This document shows positions 1 through 5,078 of a stretch of DNA of 5,078 bases, piece after piece. Positions within the stretch are counted from its first letter, which is position 1. Each line of letters opens with the position of its first letter. The DNA comes from an uncultured Clostridium sp. (GTDB lineage Bacteria; Bacillota; Clostridia; Clostridiales; Clostridiaceae). Made by a program: the position numbers and the translations under genes. The stretch covers positions 1 to 5,078 of the forward strand of contig CAMNZV010000143.1 in the NCBI GenBank assembly GCA_946575275.1, given 5' to 3'. Below the pieces are notes generated by a model. The model searched no databases and had not been told where the DNA came from. It was given only the letters and a program-made list of their open reading frames with translations.

Positions 1-210
1 ATTATAAACTTCATAAATTTTGTTTTTTAACTTTTCAAAAGCATGTTCCTTATCTTTTTCCTTATATGTTACCCTAACTCCATTTTCTTTAAACTCCAAA
101 TCATCTTGAATATTTAATATGATATTATTAAATTCATTTGTAGGTAGGTCATAATAATTTTCACTAAATAACGAAACAATTACAATTAAAAATAATGTAA
201 GCTTTTTCAT
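1..210 (-). CDS. N-terminal part of an unidentified exported protein (open at left edge)
   Basis: An open frame of 70 codons runs from an ATG at 210-208 to the window edge without a stop, so the C-terminus is missing. The start has a good Shine-Dalgarno site (AGAGGTG, 224-218) 7 nt upstream. The protein begins MKKLTLFLIVIVSLFS: two lysines followed by about 13 hydrophobic residues, which is a Sec signal peptide or membrane anchor. No lipobox cysteine is seen. The following part is polar and charged (NEFNNIILNIQDDLEF, then KEKDKEHAFEKLKNKI) and looks like a soluble extracytoplasmic domain. It lies downstream of the atp terminator with its own likely promoter, so it is probably a separate unit. 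In several Firmicutes a secreted YwmB-family (DUF1779) gene sits between the atp operon and murA/spoIID. Position, signal peptide and strand fit that, but the visible residues show no motif that proves it. Coding is likely; the family is a guess. Confidence 0.75.
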   Translation of the reverse strand, partial: MKKLTLFLIVIVSLFSENYYDLPTNEFNNIILNIQDDLEFKENGVRVTYKEKDKEHAFEKLKNKIYEVYN

Positions 211-217
211 ATTTATA

Positions 218-224
218 CACCTCT
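218..224 (-). promoter_or_regulatory. Shine-Dalgarno site of the exported-protein gene
   Basis: The minus strand reads AGAGGTG followed by 7 nt (TATAAAT) and ATG. This supports the ATG at 210-208 as the start of a gene that is otherwise truncated by the window edge. Confidence 0.75.
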
Positions 225-239
225 ATTTTAATTGTTGTC

Positions 240-270
240 ATTATATAGAAAAATATTCACCAATTGTCTA
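240..270 (-). promoter_or_regulatory. Probable vegetative (sigma-A type) promoter for the exported-protein gene
   Basis: On the minus strand a -35-like TAGACA (270-265, one mismatch to TTGACA) is followed by TATATAAT (247-240). Read as TATATA the spacer is 17 nt; read as the perfect TATAAT (245-240) it is 19 nt. It lies between the atp operon terminator and the ATG at 210, where a new promoter is expected. The predicted 5' leader is only about 20-25 nt. The region is very AT-rich, so -10-like matches arise easily by chance. Confidence 0.5.
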
Positions 271-316
271 TATTCTATAATATTTATTAATAACAGTTTC
301 CGTGTATAAACTTATC

Positions 317-361
317 AAAAAAGAGCTATATTTAGTATTTTCACACTAAATATAGCTCTTT
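317..361 (-). terminator. Intrinsic terminator of the atp operon
   Basis: A perfect inverted repeat pairs 320-336 with 345-361 (17 bp; core AAGAGCTATATTTAGT), closed by an 8-nt loop. On the minus strand the stem runs directly into six T's (322-317). It begins 11 nt beyond the epsilon stop codon, where Rho-independent termination of the operon is expected. In the opposite direction the stem is followed only by TTTATATT-like sequence, so plus-strand termination would be weaker. The stem is long but AT-rich, with one GAGC/GCTC block near its base. Confidence 0.93.
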
Positions 362-371
362 ATATTAAAAA

Positions 372-773
372 CTATTTCTTTAGAATCCTAAGTCTTTCTA
401 CAGCTCTATTTAAAGCTGCTTTTGCACGAATTGCATCATTTTTTTCTGTGTCTTTTAGTCTTTTCTCTGCTCTTTCTTTTGACGCCACTGCTCTAGCTTC
501 ATCAATTTCTTCTTCAAACTCTGCAGAATCACAACAAAATACTAGTTGATTATTTCTAAAGTTAATAACTCCATCATTTGTAAATATAACAGCTTTATTA
601 CCTGATGTATCAAAGTATGAAGTTTCACAAATCTTAGTACTAATAATACTTGGTGCATGATTTGCAAGAAATTCTACTTCTCCGTCATCAGATACAGTAA
701 AGACTTTTTCCACTTCTTCATCTAAGATAATTCTTTCAGGTGTTAATAATCTGAATCTAAAGGTATTGGCCAT
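372..773 (-). CDS. atpC: ATP synthase F1 subunit epsilon
   Basis: This is the epsilon subunit of F1, a rotor component bound to the foot of gamma. In many bacteria it inhibits ATP hydrolysis when its C-terminal helices extend. At 133 residues it has normal family length. The N-terminal beta-sandwich (about 1-85) contains the family motifs LTPERIILDEEVEKV (9-23) and GEVEFLANHAP (31-41). The C-terminal helical hairpin contains EEEIDEARAVASKERAEKRL (87-106) and ALNRAVERLRIL (120-131). Residues 112-117 read NDAIRA, close to the I/L-D-x-x-R-A ATP-binding motif described for Bacillus-type epsilon. There is a CC pair at 80-81. The start follows beta by 14 bp, and the gene is the last of the operon, ending 11 bp before the terminator. 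Identification is firm from sequence and position. Confidence 0.97.
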   Translation of the reverse strand: MANTFRFRLLTPERIILDEEVEKVFTVSDDGEVEFLANHAPSIISTKICETSYFDTSGNKAVIFTNDGVINFRNNQLVFCCDSAEFEEEIDEARAVASKERAEKRLKDTEKNDAIRAKAALNRAVERLRILKK

Positions 774-781
774 TCTTTATC

Positions 782-787
782 CACCCC
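782..787 (-). promoter_or_regulatory. Shine-Dalgarno site of atpC, abutting the atpD stop
   Basis: The minus strand reads TAA (beta stop) then GGGGTG, with 8 nt before the epsilon ATG. It matches GAGGTG except for one G that can still form a G-U wobble with the anti-SD sequence. It is somewhat weaker than the sites before beta and gamma. The direct contact with the atpD stop suggests epsilon is translated by ribosomes finishing beta. Confidence 0.7.
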
Positions 788-3048
<2,261 letters not shown>

Positions 3049-3054
3049 ACTTAT

Positions 3055-3061
3055 ACCTCCT
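3055..3061 (-). promoter_or_regulatory. Shine-Dalgarno site of atpG
   Basis: The minus strand reads AGGAGGT, 6 nt before the gamma ATG at 3048. Unlike the other sites in the operon it does not touch the preceding stop codon: it lies about 28 nt beyond the end of alpha, so gamma should recruit ribosomes independently. A weak 5-bp pairing of ATACC (3071-3067) with GGTAT (3057-3053) could cover part of it but is probably not stable. Confidence 0.8.
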
Positions 3062-3089
3062 AATATGGTATTGGTTTCTTATTAAAGTT

Positions 3090-4601
3090 TTAACTTTGAA
3101 GGAATATCTTTTTAAATTCTATAATTGCTTCTTCAATTATTACCTTAATTTCCTCTGAAAGAACTTTTCCTTCAATTATTTTTTTAGTTAATTCTCTATA
3201 ATGTGTATCGATATATTCTAAAAATTCACTTTCGAAAATCATAATATCGCTTACTTTAATATCTGATAGAAAATCATTAACCGCTGCATAAAGTACTATT
3301 ACTTGTTCTTCTACAGCCATTGGAGAATACTGATTTTGCTTTAATATTTCATATATTCTTTTACCTTTTTCAAGTCTAGTTTGTGTATCAGTATCTAAAT
3401 CTGATCCAAACTGTGAAAAGGATGCAAGTTCTCTATATTGTGCAAGTTCAAGTCTTAATGTACCAGACACCTGCTTCATAGCCTTTATTTGAGCATTACC
3501 ACCAACTCTTGAAACTGAAATACCTGCATTTACAGCTGGTCTTTGTCCTGAATAGAACAAATCTGATTCTAAGAATATCTGTCCATCTGTAATTGATATT
3601 ACATTTGTTGGAATATATGCAGTAATGTCTCCAGCTAAAGTTTCTATTATTGGAAGTGCAGTTAATGAACCTCCTCCTAATTCTTCTGAAAGCTTAGCAG
3701 CTCTTTCTAGTAACCTTGAATGGATATAAAATACATCTCCAGGATATGCTTCTCTTCCTGGTGGTCTCCTAAGTAATAATGACATTGTTCTATAAGCTAC
3801 TGCGTGCTTTGACAAATCATCATACACAATTAAAACATCTTTACCTTTATGCATAAAATATTCACCTATACTACAACCTGAGTATGGTGCTAAATATTGA
3901 AGTGGAGCACTATCAGATGCAGTTGAACTAACTACTACACTATAATCCATAGCTCCCATTTCTGTTAAGGTATTAACTATATTTGCAACTGTTGATTGTT
4001 TTTGTCCAATTGCAACATAAATACATATTACATCTTTTCCTTTTTGATTAATAATAGTATCAATTGCTAATGCTGTTTTACCGGTTTGTCTATCTCCTAT
4101 TATTAATTCTCTCTGTCCTCTACCTATTGGTATCATAGAGTCTATTGCCTTTATACCAGTTTGTAGTGGTTCATTAACTGAGCTTCTATCAATAATTGTT
4201 GGTGCTGGTACTTCTATTGCTCTACTTTCAGTTGTATTTATAGGTCCTTTACCATCAATAGCTTCTCCTAATGAATTTACGACTCTTCCAATTAGGTCTT
4301 CACCTACTGGAACTTGAACAATTTTGTTAGTTCTTTTAACTATGTCTCCTTCTTTTATTCCTTCTTCAGAGCCAAGTAAAACACATCCAACATTGTCTTG
4401 TTCAAGATTTAATGCCATTCCTAGAATATTATTTGGAAATTCTAATAACTCACCTTGCATACAATCATCTAATCCATATACTCTTGCAATACCATCTCCA
4501 ACTTGAATTATTGTACCAGAATCGACAGTTTCTATATGTTTTTCATATTTTGTTATTTCTCTTTTTATAATCGAAGTAATTTCTTCTGGTTTAATGTTCA
4601 T
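3090..4601 (-). CDS. atpA: ATP synthase F1 subunit alpha
   Basis: This is the non-catalytic nucleotide-binding subunit, three copies of which alternate with beta and supply the arginine finger to the catalytic sites. At 503 residues it has family length. The N-terminal segment (1-25) is the helix that binds delta. The beta-barrel follows ([18 protein letters not shown], 29-46). The P-loop is GDRQTGKT (169-176), with the glutamine Q172 characteristic of alpha. Walker B is LIVYDD (257-262). The signature [11 protein letters not shown] (355-365) ends in the expected arginine finger R365. The helical C-terminal domain includes [12 protein letters not shown] (423-434). The ATG at 4601 gives the expected N-terminus [13 protein letters not shown] and is preceded by an SD site overlapping the delta stop. 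The gap to delta is 10 bp, so the two are very probably translationally coupled. No defect is seen. Confidence 0.99.
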   Translation of the reverse strand: MNIKPEEITSIIKREITKYEKHIETVDSGTIIQVGDGIARVYGLDDCMQGELLEFPNNILGMALNLEQDNVGCVLLGSEEGIKEGDIVKRTNKIVQVPVGEDLIGRVVNSLGEAIDGKGPINTTESRAIEVPAPTIIDRSSVNEPLQTGIKAIDSMIPIGRGQRELIIGDRQTGKTALAIDTIINQKGKDVICIYVAIGQKQSTVANIVNTLTEMGAMDYSVVVSSTASDSAPLQYLAPYSGCSIGEYFMHKGKDVLIVYDDLSKHAVAYRTMSLLLRRPPGREAYPGDVFYIHSRLLERAAKLSEELGGGSLTALPIIETLAGDITAYIPTNVISITDGQIFLESDLFYSGQRPAVNAGISVSRVGGNAQIKAMKQVSGTLRLELAQYRELASFSQFGSDLDTDTQTRLEKGKRIYEILKQNQYSPMAVEEQVIVLYAAVNDFLSDIKVSDIMIFESEFLEYIDTHYRELTKKIIEGKVLSEEIKVIIEEAIIEFKKIFLQS

Positions 4602-4605
4602 GGAT

Positions 4606-4613
4606 TCACCTCT
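4606..4613 (-). promoter_or_regulatory. Shine-Dalgarno site of atpA, overlapping the atpH stop
   Basis: The minus strand reads AGAGGTGA, whose first two bases are the AG of the delta TAG stop (4614-4612). Four nt (ATCC or TCC plus the site's last A) separate it from the alpha ATG. Overlap of SD and stop is typical of translational coupling. Confidence 0.75.
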
Positions 4614-5078
4614 ATTCTCTCTTAAGCATTATGTCTTTTAAGTCATCAAGTTTAGATTTTACTGTTCCATCAATAACATCATTGTTGACTCTAACATATA
4701 CTCCACCTAAAACGCTTTTATCTACTATGGCTGTTAAAATAACCTTTTTATTGTATTGATTTTCAAGCTTTTGTTTTAGTATTTCTTTTTCATTATCTAA
4801 CAAAGGAACTGCTGTTTTTACCGTTGCCTCTATTGTATTGTTTTTCTCCAAATAGATTTTTTCCATTTGGTTTAATTTTTCCCTAAGAAAAATAATTCTA
4901 TTTTTATCTATTAGAATTTTTAAAAAAGAAAGTAAATCATCGTCAATATGTCCCTTGAATATATTGATAAATGTTCCCTTTTTCTTTGTTGTATGAACTT
5001 GAGGATGATTAATTACTTCACGATACTCTTTATTGTCATCAATGACTGAACAAATTGTTCTAAGATCTTCAAGAAATT
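4612..5078 (-). CDS. atpH: ATP synthase F1 subunit delta (5' end outside window)
   Basis: This is the delta (OSCP-type) subunit, which sits on top of F1 and links it to the b-subunit peripheral stalk. The frame is open from the right edge to the TAG at 4614-4612: 154 complete codons. Typical length is about 180, so roughly 25 N-terminal residues and the true start lie outside. An ATG at 4866 would give only 84 residues, but it is internal. The codons upstream of it encode the expected N-terminal helical domain, for example [20 protein letters not shown] and [20 protein letters not shown]. The C-terminal domain carries the conserved [14 protein letters not shown] (visible residues 117-130) and [11 protein letters not shown] (136-146). 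The stop is 10 bp from alpha. Position before atpA and the GG-containing C-terminal motif make the call secure. Confidence 0.95.
   Translation of the reverse strand, partial: FLEDLRTICSVIDDNKEYREVINHPQVHTTKKKGTFINIFKGHIDDDLLSFLKILIDKNRIIFLREKLNQMEKIYLEKNNTIEATVKTAVPLLDNEKEILKQKLENQYNKKVILTAIVDKSVLGGVYVRVNNDVIDGTVKSKLDDLKDIMLKRE

Noticed and set aside
3053..3071. A 5-bp hairpin (ATACC/GGTAT, 9-nt loop) that could cover the atpG Shine-Dalgarno site
   Set aside because: The stem is short, three of five pairs are A-U and the loop is large, so it is unlikely to be stable enough to regulate translation.
3121..3180. Two copies of TTCAATTATT about 40 bp apart near the atpA 3' end
   Set aside because: They encode Ile/Glu-rich stretches of the alpha C-terminus, and AT-rich codon use explains the similarity.
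4324..4506. A 60-codon plus-strand open frame antisense to atpA
   Set aside because: No recognisable protein features; it lies opposite the conserved alpha N-terminal region.

Overview
The window holds the distal part of a bacterial F1Fo ATP synthase operon. All genes lie on the minus strand, so transcription runs from right to left. The order is atpH (delta, 5' end cut off by the right edge), atpA (alpha), atpG (gamma), atpD (beta), atpC (epsilon), the canonical bacterial arrangement. Gaps are 10, 41, 14 and 14 bp, and each intact gene has a purine-rich Shine-Dalgarno sequence. The DNA is strongly AT-rich, the SD sites are of Gram-positive type (AAGGAGGT, AGGAGGT), and the gamma and epsilon sequences look like those of anaerobic Firmicutes. 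This suggests a Clostridium or close relative. That assignment rests on recalled family resemblance, not on a search.

Layout, in the direction of transcription: 5078-4612 delta C-terminal 154 codons; 4601-3090 alpha; 3048-2194 gamma; 2179-788 beta; 773-372 epsilon; 361-317 a strong intrinsic terminator with a perfect 17-bp stem and six T's that closes the operon; about 270-240 a probable vegetative promoter; 210-1 the N-terminal 70 codons of a second transcription unit, encoding a small exported protein cut off by the left edge.

The alpha and beta subunits form the catalytic hexamer, gamma is the rotating shaft, epsilon is the rotor-bound regulator, and delta ties the hexamer to the peripheral stalk. 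The Fo genes (a, c and b subunits) would be expected just beyond the right edge. Because the c subunit is not visible, the coupling ion (H+ or Na+) cannot be decided here. All nucleotide-binding motifs appear intact, so the enzyme is expected to be functional.

I found no mobile element, RNA gene, CRISPR array or novel system. It is an ordinary housekeeping region. The least explained items are the unidentified exported protein after the operon and the imperfect ATP-sensing motif in epsilon.
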